A stretch of 64,000 nucleotides of DNA, taken from contig NZ_SZQA01000019.1 in the NCBI RefSeq assembly GCF_005233835.1, positions 1 through 64,000 on the forward strand, in the 5' to 3' direction. This DNA comes from Herbidospora galbida (lineage in GTDB: Bacteria > Actinomycetota > Actinomycetes > Streptosporangiales > Streptosporangiaceae). The notes under the pieces are model-generated. The model did no database searches. It saw only the letters and a list, made by a program, of their open reading frames with translations, and was not told the DNA's origin. The first letter of the stretch is position 1; each line of letters opens with the position of its first letter. Below, piece by piece: positions 9,120 to 17,788 of the stretch. The position numbers were made by a program, and so were the translations under genes.

Positions 9120-10720
9120 GATCGCGCCTCCCCGCCCTGGAAGACGGCCCGGTAGGCCGGGTCGTGCCACAGCGCGAGGTGGCGGTCGAAGCCGCGCAGC
9201 CGCCCGTCGTGCAGCCAGATCACCCGGTCGGCCCGCGCGGCGACGGCGGCCCGGTGGGTCACCATGACGCGGGTGCGGGTGTCGGCGGACAGGGCCGTGG
9301 AGACCTGGCGTTCGGTGATGGTGTCGAGGCTGGAGGTGGCGTCGTCGAGCACCAGCAGGCGGTTTCCCTTCGCGAAGGCCCTGGCCAGGCCCAGCCGCTG
9401 GCGTTCGCCGCCCGACATGGGGGCCTCGGACAGAGGGGTGCGGTAGCCGTGGGGCAGGCGGCGGATGAAGTCGTCGGCCCCGGCGGCCACGGCCGCGGGG
9501 CGGGAGCCGCCGGTCGCGTCGGCGACCGTGTCTCCGACCAGGTGGGGCCTGGCGACGGCGTACCCGACGGCGGTGCGGAGCGACTCGCGGGTCAGCGACC
9601 GCAGCGGGACCCCGTCGAGCAGGACCTCACCGGTCTCCGGGTCGTCGAGCCGCGCCGCGAGCCGCGCGAACCGCGACGCCCCCGTGCCGACCACGGCCAC
9701 CGAGGCGCCGCCCTGGATCTCCAGCCCGAGGCCGGGGACGCCGCGAAAGGTCAGTGTTCCGGGGCCGGGGGGCAGCGTCCGCACCCCGTGGACCCTCGGG
9801 CATTCGTCGAGGACGTCGGCCAGCCGGGCGCCGGCCGCGCGGGCGCGGGCAAGCCGGCCCAGCGAACCGATCGCGGGCCCGAGACCCGCTCCGATGACCA
9901 CGTAGCGGGCGGCGGCGTAGAGCTCGCCGACCGACAGCTCACCGGCCGCCAGCCGCCAGCCGCCGACGGCCAGCACCAGCACCTCCAGGAGCGGCACCAC
10001 GATCGCGGCCCGCACTCCGGCGTCGGCGTTGGCCCGCCACAGCGCCATGGCGTGGCCGCGCACCACCGGGAGCGCGGTCAGCACCCGCCGGGTCTCCTGT
10101 TCGGCGGTTCCGGCCGCCGCGATCGTACGGGCGCCGCCGACCGCCTCGACCAGGCGCGCGGCGATGTCGGCCTGCGCCTCCTGGTAGCCGCCGGCGATCA
10201 CCGTGGAGACCTTCAGGAACCGCTTGAGCACGAAGGCGATCGCGACCAGCCCGCCCGCCAGCGTCAGCGCCAGCCACGGATCGATCAGCACGAGCAGGAC
10301 CAGCGCCCCGGCCGACGGCACCACCATCGCCACCGACGCGACGGCGGCGTCGGCCGCGCGCCCGGCCTCTTCGGCGTTGAGGCCGAGCCGGGTCACCAGG
10401 TCGCCCTCGGGGATCCGCCGGGTCACGCCGGGTCCGGCGCCGAGCAGATGGGAGAGCGCCCGGTGGCGCAGCCAGGCCGCCGCCCGCGCGCCACCGGTGG
10501 CGCTCATATGGACACCGAGACCGTCGCAGGCGACGAGGAGCACCACGACGGCCCCGGCGCAGACCACCCACGCCGCGGAGAAGGTGTCGACGGCGCGGCC
10601 GAGCACGAACGGCAGTGCCAGCTCAAGGCCGGCGCCGACCAGCGCGACAGCGGCGAGCACGCCCGCCGCGGGCCCGCTACGCCTGATCGCCTCGGTTGTC
10701 AGCCGGTCGGCCGTCCGCAA
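9116..10720 (-). CDS. ABC exporter half-subunit, degenerate Walker A, canonical signature
   Basis: 534 residues: membrane domain (about 1-300) followed by an ATPase domain. The Walker A position reads VVGTGASRF (about 343-351) and lacks the essential lysine; the Q-loop position reads YAVARP, without glutamine. The signature MSGGERQ (about 435-441) is intact, and Walker B ends LLVLDDA with Asp in place of the catalytic Glu. The H-loop His is present (VTHRA). This is the exact complement of its partner. The start is a TTG at 10720 with AGAGGGA about ten bases upstream; no better start is in frame. Confidence 0.86.
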   Translation of the reverse strand: MRTADRLTTEAIRRSGPAAGVLAAVALVGAGLELALPFVLGRAVDTFSAAWVVCAGAVVVLLVACDGLGVHMSATGGARAAAWLRHRALSHLLGAGPGVTRRIPEGDLVTRLGLNAEEAGRAADAAVASVAMVVPSAGALVLLVLIDPWLALTLAGGLVAIAFVLKRFLKVSTVIAGGYQEAQADIAARLVEAVGGARTIAAAGTAEQETRRVLTALPVVRGHAMALWRANADAGVRAAIVVPLLEVLVLAVGGWRLAAGELSVGELYAAARYVVIGAGLGPAIGSLGRLARARAAGARLADVLDECPRVHGVRTLPPGPGTLTFRGVPGLGLEIQGGASVAVVGTGASRFARLAARLDDPETGEVLLDGVPLRSLTRESLRTAVGYAVARPHLVGDTVADATGGSRPAAVAAGADDFIRRLPHGYRTPLSEAPMSGGERQRLGLARAFAKGNRLLVLDDATSSLDTITERQVSTALSADTRTRVMVTHRAAVAARADRVIWLHDGRLRGFDRHLALWHDPAYRAVFQGGEARS

Positions 10721-10756
10721 CGCCGAGTCCCTCTCTTCACGTGGGCGGAGACTTCG

Positions 10757-10797
10757 AAAAACGGGGAGGGCCCTGGGCTCCCGCGAGCCCAGGGCCC
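10757..10797 (-). terminator. Hairpin and T-run between precursor and ABC genes
   Basis: A perfect 13-bp inverted repeat (arms 10768-10780 and 10785-10797, loop CCGC) lies just downstream of the precursor stop. On the minus strand it is followed after six bases by TTTTT (10761-10757). It would act as an attenuator, giving far more precursor transcript than transporter transcript, and would also protect the 3' end of the short mRNA. This arrangement is common after lanthipeptide structural genes. Confidence 0.7.
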
Positions 10798-10808
10798 CGA
10801 TCGGGTGC

Positions 10809-10958
10809 CTAGTGGCAGAGCAGCAGGCTCAGGTTGCTGGGCGTCTGGGACGCGCAGCCGAGCAGGGTCAGCGTGCTGCCGCCGCCGCCGTGGCCGCCGC
10901 CACCGTGGCCGCTGCCGCCGCCGGGAAGCTCCATCGCCTGAAGGTCGAGAAGAACCAT
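10809..10958 (-). CDS. Class III lanthipeptide precursor, SapB-like
   Basis: A 49-residue peptide. The start MVLLDLQAMELP matches the class III leader signature (LLDLQ; compare LFDLQ in RamS of SapB). It is followed by a glycine/histidine linker at residues 13-28 that contains only Gly, Ser and two His. The C-terminal core holds two ring motifs, STLTLLGC and SNLSLLLC, separated by ASQTP, and ends in His. These S-x-x-S/T-x3-C motifs match the two rings of SapB. AAAGGAG lies about eight bases before the ATG. LanKC is 63 bases upstream and two ABC genes lie downstream, as in ramCSAB. The linker is unusual for the family. Confidence 0.9.
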   Translation of the reverse strand: MVLLDLQAMELPGGGSGHGGGGHGGGGSTLTLLGCASQTPSNLSLLLCH

Positions 10959-11021
10959 GGTGATGCTCCTTTACGAAGTTTCTCTATCGGGAGGAAATTC
11001 GAGATCTTTAGAAAGGTGGAG

Positions 11022-13526
11022 CTAGCTGTTCGGGGCCCCGATCACCTCCTTGGCCGGTGGGCGAAGGGGGACGCCACCAGGCACGGCGTAGGGTTCCGCG
11101 CCAAGTGGATGTGTGAAGGGCAACGGCGTGCCGCTGAGGGCGTAGAGGACGCCGGCGGTGCCGGTCGCGAAGTCCATCGACAGCCGGAGCAGCTGGTCGC
11201 CGGGGAAGGCGATCCCGTCGCGGTAGGGCAGGACATGCCAGTCGAGGCCGGGGATCAGGGTCCGGTCGGCCATCACCATCCCGGCCCGCCCGGCGAACAG
11301 GCCGGGCTGCACGAAGAACCGGCAGCGGCCCACTTTCAGCAGGTCGGGCAGGGCGGCGGCCAGCGATGAACCGGGCCGCTGGCGCAGCAGGTCGGCCAGC
11401 ACGATCGCGATGCCGACCGAGCCCTCGTCGAGGTAGGGAAGGGTCCGCCAGCCTTGGTTGACCTGCAGCGATCCGTCGGACGTGAGGACGCAGCGCTTCA
11501 GGTCGAGGCGCAGCGCCCGTTCGGCCAGATCGAGCAGCGCCGGATCCCGGGTGTGGTCGTAGGCGCGCAGGAACAGCAGGGCGGGGCCGCTCAGGCCGTA
11601 GAGGAGACCGGCTCTGGGGTTCGCGCCGCCCGACGTCTCGGGTACGTCGTCGGGAAGCCGCTCGGCGCAGAGTTCGACCAGCGGGCGGGCGTCGAGCCCC
11701 AGGTGGAGCAGGTTGAGCCCGATGCCGGCCAGCCCCGACCACAGCCCGAGGTCGAGCTCGCGCCACCGGCCCGCCATCGCGCGGTCGACGAGGTCGAGCG
11801 CCCGGTCGACGTGGCCGAACCGGTCGAGGACGTAGGCGACGCCGTGCAGGCCGTCGTAGAAGCCGGGCGGTGACTCCGGCCGCTGCCGGAGCAGCCACTC
11901 TTCGAGGTCGGGGAAGCGCCCGGCCCCGGCCGCGTCGAGCGCGAACAGCACCCCGGCCGCGCCGTGGGCCAGGTTGACGCCGCCGCCGGGCCGGAACTGG
12001 GCGGGGTCGCCGGGGAACAGCCGGTCGGCCCGCTCGGGCGTGGCACTGGCCAGGATCGCCCGCGCCATCGCCGCCATCGGGTCGCCCAGGGTCACGCTGG
12101 CCGTCGGCCCGCCCCCGATGGGCCCGCTGATCGTGTGGACGGCCCGCTTGACGAGCTCGGGCGGCACCGGGAACGTGTCGACGATCAGCCGCCCGAGCTG
12201 GCTCGCCTTGGCCCGCGCCAGCGGCACGGTGATCGTGAGCTGCGGCGCGAACAGGCCCAGCGTCAGACAGGCGAGGGCGTAGTGGTCGACGTCGGCGCCC
12301 CGGCGGTCGGCCGGCGCCTGGAAGGCCGGGTGGGCCAGCACCGACCGCCCGCGGTCTTCGACGAAGGTCGCGACCTCGAAGTCGATGAGGACGAGCCGCC
12401 CTTCGGGCGTGACCAGGATGTTGTTGGGGTGGAGGTCGCAGAAGACGACCCCGCGTTCGTGCAGCGCCTCGATCGCGGCCCGCACCTTGGGCAGCGTGTC
12501 GAGCGCCCAGACGGTGTATTCGGCGATCGACTCGGCGGTCGCGTCGGCCTTGGTCAGCGGGAACGTGCGGACCAGGGTGCGCTGCAGCGGCGTGGCGTCG
12601 ACGAACTCCATCACCAGGAAGTGGTGGTCGCCGAGCACGAAGTAGTCGCGGTAGCCGGGCACGCAGTCGAGCCCGTCGAGCCGCCGCAGCACCTCGCGCT
12701 CGTGCTGGAGCCGCGCCACCGCGTCGCGTTCGGCCGCGTCGAGCCCCGCCATCGGCCTGGCCTCCTTGAGCACGACCCGCTCACCGCTCCGCCTGTCGGT
12801 GGCGAGGTAGACGCCACCGCCGTTGGAGAAGTGCATGACCGACTCGACCGCGTAGGGCAGCTCGGTCGTGGTGACCGCGTTCCTGGCCTCCAGGTGGGGC
12901 GTCAGGAAGCCGGGCAGCTCGACCCAGTCGGGAACCGTGAACGACGGCCCCCGGACGTCGGGCACCAGCTCGCCCCGGTCGTTCTCCATCGCCGGCACGA
13001 GGTCGCCGTTGGCGGCCACGCAGCGCCGGGCCACGAACCCGCCGTAGCGGACGAAGAGGGGCCCGTCTCCGTAGCGGAGATCGCTCAGGATGTAGGGCCC
13101 CCGCACCCCCGCCAGCAGGCCGTCGAGCTCCTTGAGCGTCAGCTCCAGACAGTCTTGCCTCGGGTAGATGGTGACCAGTTTGCCGCTCGCGCCCCGCGCG
13201 GCCCCTTTTGAGTTGAGCATCGTGACGACAGACCGGCTGCGCAGGAATTTGAAGGGGATATCACGTTCGACGCAATAATCCCAGACGATTTCCAGCACCC
13301 GCGCCGCGTCGGCCAGCCCGGCCGACACGTGGATCTTCCAGCCCTGCGGCGGAACATCGTGGCCGGTCGGGGCGTAGTGGAACCAGGTGTCGGACGGCTG
13401 GTGGGACCAGCCACGCGGAACCTCACGTCCTGCCACGGCGAAATCCGGAATTTCGATTCCGCGCCGGTCGGCGGTGTCGTAGAAAAGCCGGTCCGCGAGG
13501 CAATAAAGCTCATACTGGTCATTCAC
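11022..13526 (-). CDS. lanKC: Class III lanthionine synthetase LanKC
   Basis: About 834 residues in three parts: an N-terminal phosphoSer/Thr lyase domain (about 1-220), a Ser/Thr kinase-like domain (about 230-510; Lys in VLKEA near 254, catalytic CDLHPNN near 363-369, DFE near 382-384) and a C-terminal LanC-like cyclase domain (about 515-834) without the zinc-binding Cys and His of class I/II cyclases. It would phosphorylate precursor Ser/Thr, eliminate to dehydroamino acids and close the rings. I chose GTG 13526 (reading NDQYELYCLAD) because GGGAG lies eight bases upstream and homologues begin this way; ATG 13532 leaves no room for that site. Confidence 0.93.
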   Translation of the reverse strand: MNDQYELYCLADRLFYDTADRRGIEIPDFAVAGREVPRGWSHQPSDTWFHYAPTGHDVPPQGWKIHVSAGLADAARVLEIVWDYCVERDIPFKFLRSRSVVTMLNSKGAARGASGKLVTIYPRQDCLELTLKELDGLLAGVRGPYILSDLRYGDGPLFVRYGGFVARRCVAANGDLVPAMENDRGELVPDVRGPSFTVPDWVELPGFLTPHLEARNAVTTTELPYAVESVMHFSNGGGVYLATDRRSGERVVLKEARPMAGLDAAERDAVARLQHEREVLRRLDGLDCVPGYRDYFVLGDHHFLVMEFVDATPLQRTLVRTFPLTKADATAESIAEYTVWALDTLPKVRAAIEALHERGVVFCDLHPNNILVTPEGRLVLIDFEVATFVEDRGRSVLAHPAFQAPADRRGADVDHYALACLTLGLFAPQLTITVPLARAKASQLGRLIVDTFPVPPELVKRAVHTISGPIGGGPTASVTLGDPMAAMARAILASATPERADRLFPGDPAQFRPGGGVNLAHGAAGVLFALDAAGAGRFPDLEEWLLRQRPESPPGFYDGLHGVAYVLDRFGHVDRALDLVDRAMAGRWRELDLGLWSGLAGIGLNLLHLGLDARPLVELCAERLPDDVPETSGGANPRAGLLYGLSGPALLFLRAYDHTRDPALLDLAERALRLDLKRCVLTSDGSLQVNQGWRTLPYLDEGSVGIAIVLADLLRQRPGSSLAAALPDLLKVGRCRFFVQPGLFAGRAGMVMADRTLIPGLDWHVLPYRDGIAFPGDQLLRLSMDFATGTAGVLYALSGTPLPFTHPLGAEPYAVPGGVPLRPPAKEVIGAPNS

Positions 13527-13692
13527 TGCCATCTCCCTGCTTTCTGCTAACAGGAAGAATTCCGGATAACCCCAGGAGCTTCTAGTTACAAGTTCAATCA
13601 ATCCTCCGTGGGCAAACGTCACGGGTGTCGTCGTGAAATGCGGCCTGACCTGTGCCGGAAGAGACCCGGTGATCGGCTTGTTGCACCATGAC

Positions 13693-14106
13693 ATGGGAGA
13701 TCGTTTCGCCGACCTGACGGTCATCAGGCGCCTGCTGAACGACACGACGACCTGGGCCTTCGTCGGCCTTTCCGGCGATCCCGGTCGAACCGTCTTCAAC
13801 CAGGCCCAACTCATGAAGCGGCGCGGCAAGCGGATCATCCCGGTGCATCCGGACGGCAGGCCCGTCCTGGGCGAGACCACCCACCGGACCCTCGCCGAGG
13901 TGCCGGTCCCGATCGACGTGGTGGCCGTCTACCGGCGCACCGCCTTCGCGGGCGGCGTGATCGACGAGGCGATCGCCGTGGGCGCGGGCGCGGTGTGGCT
14001 GCCGCTCGACGTGTACGACGAGGCGGCCGGCGACCGCGCGCTGGCGGCCGGCCTCGACGTCGTCATGAACCGCTGCCCGGCGGTCGAGTGGGCGCTACGC
14101 CGCTGA
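13693..14106 (+). CDS. CoA-binding domain protein (YccU type)
   Basis: 137 residues forming one Rossmann-like CoA-binding domain: WAFVGLSGDPGRTVFNQAQ near the N-terminus, IIPVHPDGRPVLGE in the middle and GAGAVWLPLDVY later. Members bind CoA in vitro; their cellular role is not established. The ATG at 13693 gives the usual family length; a GTG at 13669 with GGAAGAG upstream would add eight residues. It is divergent from lanKC and its 3' end overlaps the convergent membrane-protein gene by 12 bases. No link to the lanthipeptide is implied. Confidence 0.82.
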   Translation: MGDRFADLTVIRRLLNDTTTWAFVGLSGDPGRTVFNQAQLMKRRGKRIIPVHPDGRPVLGETTHRTLAEVPVPIDVVAVYRRTAFAGGVIDEAIAVGAGAVWLPLDVYDEAAGDRALAAGLDVVMNRCPAVEWALRR

Positions 14107-14496
14107 CCGGAGCAGCCGCACGAGGTGGCGGCCGGCCAGCGCGCTCAAGGCCAGGTGCCCCGTGATCAGGGCGATCTGGAACGCGCGCTGGCCGAGGGTG
14201 AGCTCGGCCGCGTAGCCGCCGTCGAAGAAGCCGGAGACGAACGCCAGCGCCCCCGCGACGACCAGGAGCGCGGCGGCCGGGATCGCGACGGCGCGGCGGT
14301 CCCTGGTGACCGCGAAGGCCAAGACCGCCTGGGCGGCCATCATCGGGAGCGGCGCCGAGAGGAGGGCCTGCGGGCCCAGCGCGTCGAGGAACGTGGGGTT
14401 GAGGCCGGTCGACAGCGAGATCGCCGCACCGGCGACGTCCATGACGAGCAGGACGCCGACGGTGCCGGCGACGGGTTTCTTCGTAGGCGGTGACAT
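14095..14496 (-). CDS. Small four-helix membrane protein
   Basis: 133 residues with about four hydrophobic segments (near 12-32, 45-65, 70-92 and 105-128) and a basic C-terminus. The ATG follows GAGGAAA. I do not recognise a named family; topology resembles small actinobacterial integral membrane proteins of unknown function. It stands alone between the CoA-binding protein and the LacI regulator. Confidence 0.7.
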   Translation of the reverse strand: MSPPTKKPVAGTVGVLLVMDVAGAAISLSTGLNPTFLDALGPQALLSAPLPMMAAQAVLAFAVTRDRRAVAIPAAALLVVAGALAFVSGFFDGGYAAELTLGQRAFQIALITGHLALSALAGRHLVRLLRSAA

Positions 14497-14601
14497 GGGG
14501 GTTTTCCTCGTTCAGGGTGACGACCCTCCGAGGATCCACGCCGGAGCGGGCGGGTGTCGTGAGGCGACGGTCCCGACTTCGCCGGGACGTGACGACCCGG
14601 C

Positions 14602-15597
14602 TCAGCCCGACTCGCGGACCACCAGCTCCGTCGGCAGTATCACCGGGTCGGTGCGCCCGTCTTCGAACAGCCCGAGCAGCAGGCTGACCACCGCGAGGGC
14701 CTGGTCGGCCATGGGGCTGCGTACGGTCGTCAGCGGCGGATCGGTGTAGAGCGCGGCCTCTATGTCGTCGAACCCGACCACGGCCACGTCGTCGGGGACC
14801 CGCCGCCCGGCCCGGCGCAGGGCGTGCAGGGCGCCGATCGCCATCAGGTCGTTGGCGGCGAAGACGGCGTCGAGGCCCGGGTCGTCTTCGAGGAGCTGGC
14901 ACATCGCCTGGTCGCCGGAGACCCGGGTGAAGTCGCCGACCGCGATGATCGACCGGCGGCCGGTGTCGCGCAGGGTCTCGCGGTAGCCGGTCAGGCGATC
15001 TTGCGAGGCGATCATGTCGAGCGGGCCCGAGATGGTGGCGATCCGCCGCCGGCCCCGGCTCAGCAGGTGCTCCACCGCCTGCCGCGCTCCCCCGAGGTTG
15101 TCGTTGTCGACGTAGGGGACCGAGGGGGCCGAGACGGGCTTGCCGAAGGACGCCATCGGCAGGCCCATCCGCATCAGGGCCGCCGGCAGCGGGTCGGCCC
15201 CGTAGAACGACACCAGCATCACGCCGTCGACGTGCCCCGCCGCGACGTACTCCTGGACGCGCACCCGGCTCTCGTCGGACCCGGCGAGCATCAGCACGAC
15301 CTGCTTGGACGCCGCCTCAAGGGCCCGCGACGCCGAGCGCACCACGGCCGAGAACATGGGGTCGTCGGAGAACAGCCCGGCGGGCGGGTCGGAGACCACC
15401 AGGGCGATCGAGTTGGTCCGCTGGGTGACCAGGCTGCGGGCGACCGAGTTGGGCACGTAGCCCAGCTCGTTCACCGCCCGCAGCACCAGCTCGCGGAAGT
15501 TCGGCGTCACGGTCGTGTCGCCGTTGACCACCCTTGAGACGGTCGACTTGGACACGCCGGCGCGGGCGGCGACCGCCTCCAAGGTTGGACGTTTCAC
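14602..15597 (-). CDS. LacI-family regulator of the beta-glucoside operon
   Basis: 331 residues. An N-terminal helix-turn-helix (AARAGVSKSTVSRVVNGD) and hinge helix precede a periplasmic-binding-type sensor domain (from about 60, SIALVVSDPP). The GTG at 15597 overlaps the GH1 stop (GTGA), so the regulator is the last gene of the operon it most likely controls. Probable operators are the CG-centred palindromes upstream of the binding-protein gene near 20145-20245. In Streptomyces CebR plays this part and is released by cellobiose; the ligand here is inferred. Confidence 0.9.
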   Translation of the reverse strand: MKRPTLEAVAARAGVSKSTVSRVVNGDTTVTPNFRELVLRAVNELGYVPNSVARSLVTQRTNSIALVVSDPPAGLFSDDPMFSAVVRSASRALEAASKQVVLMLAGSDESRVRVQEYVAAGHVDGVMLVSFYGADPLPAALMRMGLPMASFGKPVSAPSVPYVDNDNLGGARQAVEHLLSRGRRRIATISGPLDMIASQDRLTGYRETLRDTGRRSIIAVGDFTRVSGDQAMCQLLEDDPGLDAVFAANDLMAIGALHALRRAGRRVPDDVAVVGFDDIEAALYTDPPLTTVRSPMADQALAVVSLLLGLFEDGRTDPVILPTELVVRESG

Positions 15598-16967
15598 TCG
15601 ATGCCGTTCCGCTGGATGACATCCCGGTACCACAGAGCGCTGTCTTTGGGCAGACGGCGCTGCGTGGCGTAGTCGATCCGCACGATACCGAACCTCTGGT
15701 GATATCCCTCCGCCCACTCGAAGTTGTCGAAGAGCGACCACACCAGATAGCCGCGCAGGTCGGCCCCCGCCTCGATGGCCTCGTGGCAGGCGCGCAGGTG
15801 ACCGTCCAGGTAGGAGACCCGGTCGGTGTCGGGCACCCGGTCGCCGACGACCTTGTCGTGGAAGGCGGCGCCGTTCTCGGTGACCAGCAGGCCGACGTCC
15901 GGGTAGTCGCGCGACAGCCGGACCAGCAGGCGCGACAGGCCCGAGGGGATGATCGGCCAGCCCATCGCGGTCTGCGGGCCCTCGATGGAGACGAAGTCGA
16001 CGCCGTCGGCGCCGGGCCACGCCAGGGGCGCCACCGCGCCCGCGGACGCCTGGACCACGCACGGGTTGTAGTAGTTGATCCCGAGCAGGTCGATCGGCTG
16101 GCAGATGATCTCCAGGTCGCCGTCGCGGATGTGGTCGAGGCCGCCGTGCCGCTCCACGATCTCCAGGACCTCCCTCGGATAGACGCCCTTCAGCGCCGGG
16201 TCGAGGAACTGGCGGTTCAGCAGCGCGTCCACCAGGCCGACGGCGCCTGCGTCCTCCGCCGACAGGGCGATCCCCGCGTCCAGGATCTGGGCGGGGGTGA
16301 CGACCGGGGCCATGTTCAGCGTCAGCGCCAGGGTGCCCGTGAGGTTCTGGGCGGCCAGGCCGTGGGCGAGCAGCAGGTGGTGGGCGGCCTTGAAGGCGGC
16401 CGAGGCGTCGGTGACGCCGGGGGCGTGCACGCCGCTGCCGTAGCCGAGGAACGCCGAGACCCACGGCTCGTTCAGGGTCGTCCACGTCGAGACCCGGTCG
16501 GAGAGCCGGGCGTGCACGGCCGCCGCATAGTCGGCGAAGTAGTAGGCCGTGTCGCGGGAGGCCCAGCCGCCGCGGTCTTCGAGGTTCTGCGGCAGGTCCC
16601 AGTGGTAGAGGGTCACGTACGGCGTGATCCCGGCGCCCAGCAGTTCGTCGACCAGGCGCTCGTAGAAGTCGAGGCCGCGCGGGTTGGCCGGGCCCGAGCC
16701 GTCGGGGACGACCCGGGGCCAGGCGGTGGAGAAGCGGTAGACGTCCAGGCCGAGATCGGCCATCAGACGCACGTCCTCCGGATAGCGGTGGTAGTGGTCG
16801 CAGGCGACGTCTCCGGTGTGGCCGTCGGCCACCTTGCCGGGGGTGCGCGCGAAGGTGTCCCAGATCGAGACGCCGCGCCCGTCTTCCCGAGCGGCCCCCT
16901 CCACCTGGTACGACGCCGTCGCGGCGCCCCAGATGAACCCCTCGGGAAACTCGATGTCCGGCGTCAT
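15594..16967 (-). CDS. GH1 beta-glucosidase
   Basis: 457 residues, full length for glycoside hydrolase family 1. The acid/base Glu is in TTLNEPW (about 167) and the nucleophile Glu in LVTENGA (about 364). The N-terminal signature FIWGAATASYQVEG is present. There is no signal peptide, so it acts in the cytoplasm on imported beta-glucosides such as cellobiose. The ATG at 16967 overlaps the permease stop (ATGA) and its own stop overlaps the LacI start. Confidence 0.93.
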   Translation of the reverse strand: MTPDIEFPEGFIWGAATASYQVEGAAREDGRGVSIWDTFARTPGKVADGHTGDVACDHYHRYPEDVRLMADLGLDVYRFSTAWPRVVPDGSGPANPRGLDFYERLVDELLGAGITPYVTLYHWDLPQNLEDRGGWASRDTAYYFADYAAAVHARLSDRVSTWTTLNEPWVSAFLGYGSGVHAPGVTDASAAFKAAHHLLLAHGLAAQNLTGTLALTLNMAPVVTPAQILDAGIALSAEDAGAVGLVDALLNRQFLDPALKGVYPREVLEIVERHGGLDHIRDGDLEIICQPIDLLGINYYNPCVVQASAGAVAPLAWPGADGVDFVSIEGPQTAMGWPIIPSGLSRLLVRLSRDYPDVGLLVTENGAAFHDKVVGDRVPDTDRVSYLDGHLRACHEAIEAGADLRGYLVWSLFDNFEWAEGYHQRFGIVRIDYATQRRLPKDSALWYRDVIQRNGIE

Positions 16968-17788
16968 CCCTTGACCGCCCCCTGCATGATTCCTCCGATG
17001 ATGTGCTTGCCGAGAAAGGCGAACACGATGACCAGCGGCAGTGTGCCGAGGGCGGTCCCCGCGAGGCCCATCACGTAGTCGTTGACGTAACCGGCGGCCA
17101 GGGTCGACAGCGCCACCTGGACCGTCGGGTTCTCCGGGGTCAGCACCATGAGCGGCCACATGTAGTCGTTCCAGGCCGTCATGAAGGTCAGCATGCCGAG
17201 TACGGCCGCCGCCGGGCGGGCCGCCGGGAAGACGACGTGCCACACCAGGCCCCAGGTGGTGCAGCCGTCGACGCGGCCGGCCTCCAGGAGTTCGGTGGGC
17301 AGCGCCCGGGACAGGTACTGCGTCATGAAGAACACGCCGAACGCGTTGACCAGGGCGGGCACGACGACGGCGTACAGGGAACCGACCCACTCCAGCTTCA
17401 CCATGAGGATGTAGAGCGGGATGATCCCGGCCAGGGTCGGCACCATCATCGTGCCGACGGTCATGAGCAGCAGGATGTTGCGGCCGCGGAAGCGCAGTTT
17501 GGCGAAGGCGAAGCCGGCCAGGGTCGAGAAGAACATGACCGAGATCGAGATCGAGCCCGCCACGAAGACCGAGTTGAGCATGGCCAGGCCGAACGGCACG
17601 GTGTCGAAGACGCGGCTGACGTTCTCGAAGAAGTTGCCGCCGGGAAAGAGCGGCGGCGGCACCGACGCCAGCGACGCGTTGTCGCGCGAGGCCACCACGA
17701 TCGAGTAGTAGAGCGGGATCGTGAAGAAGAACGCGACCGCGGTCAGGGTGAGGTAGGTCAGCCGGTTGTTGACCCGACGGCCGGTCAT
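16964..17788 (-). CDS. Sugar ABC transporter permease (MalG/CebG type)
   Basis: 274 residues with six predicted membrane segments. The cytoplasmic EAA loop reads ELLEAGRVDGCTTWGLVWHV. It would form the channel with the preceding permease. The start at 17788 overlaps the upstream permease stop (ATGA). No ATPase gene is in the operon, as in the ceb/mal systems of actinomycetes that share the MsiK ATPase encoded elsewhere. Confidence 0.9.
   Translation of the reverse strand: MTGRRVNNRLTYLTLTAVAFFFTIPLYYSIVVASRDNASLASVPPPLFPGGNFFENVSRVFDTVPFGLAMLNSVFVAGSISISVMFFSTLAGFAFAKLRFRGRNILLLMTVGTMMVPTLAGIIPLYILMVKLEWVGSLYAVVVPALVNAFGVFFMTQYLSRALPTELLEAGRVDGCTTWGLVWHVVFPAARPAAAVLGMLTFMTAWNDYMWPLMVLTPENPTVQVALSTLAAGYVNDYVMGLAGTALGTLPLVIVFAFLGKHIIGGIMQGAVKG

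Noticed and set aside
14095-14496. Immunity protein for the lanthipeptide
   Set aside because: It is a small membrane protein near the locus but on the far side of an unrelated CoA-binding gene and in a separate transcript; no evidence links it.
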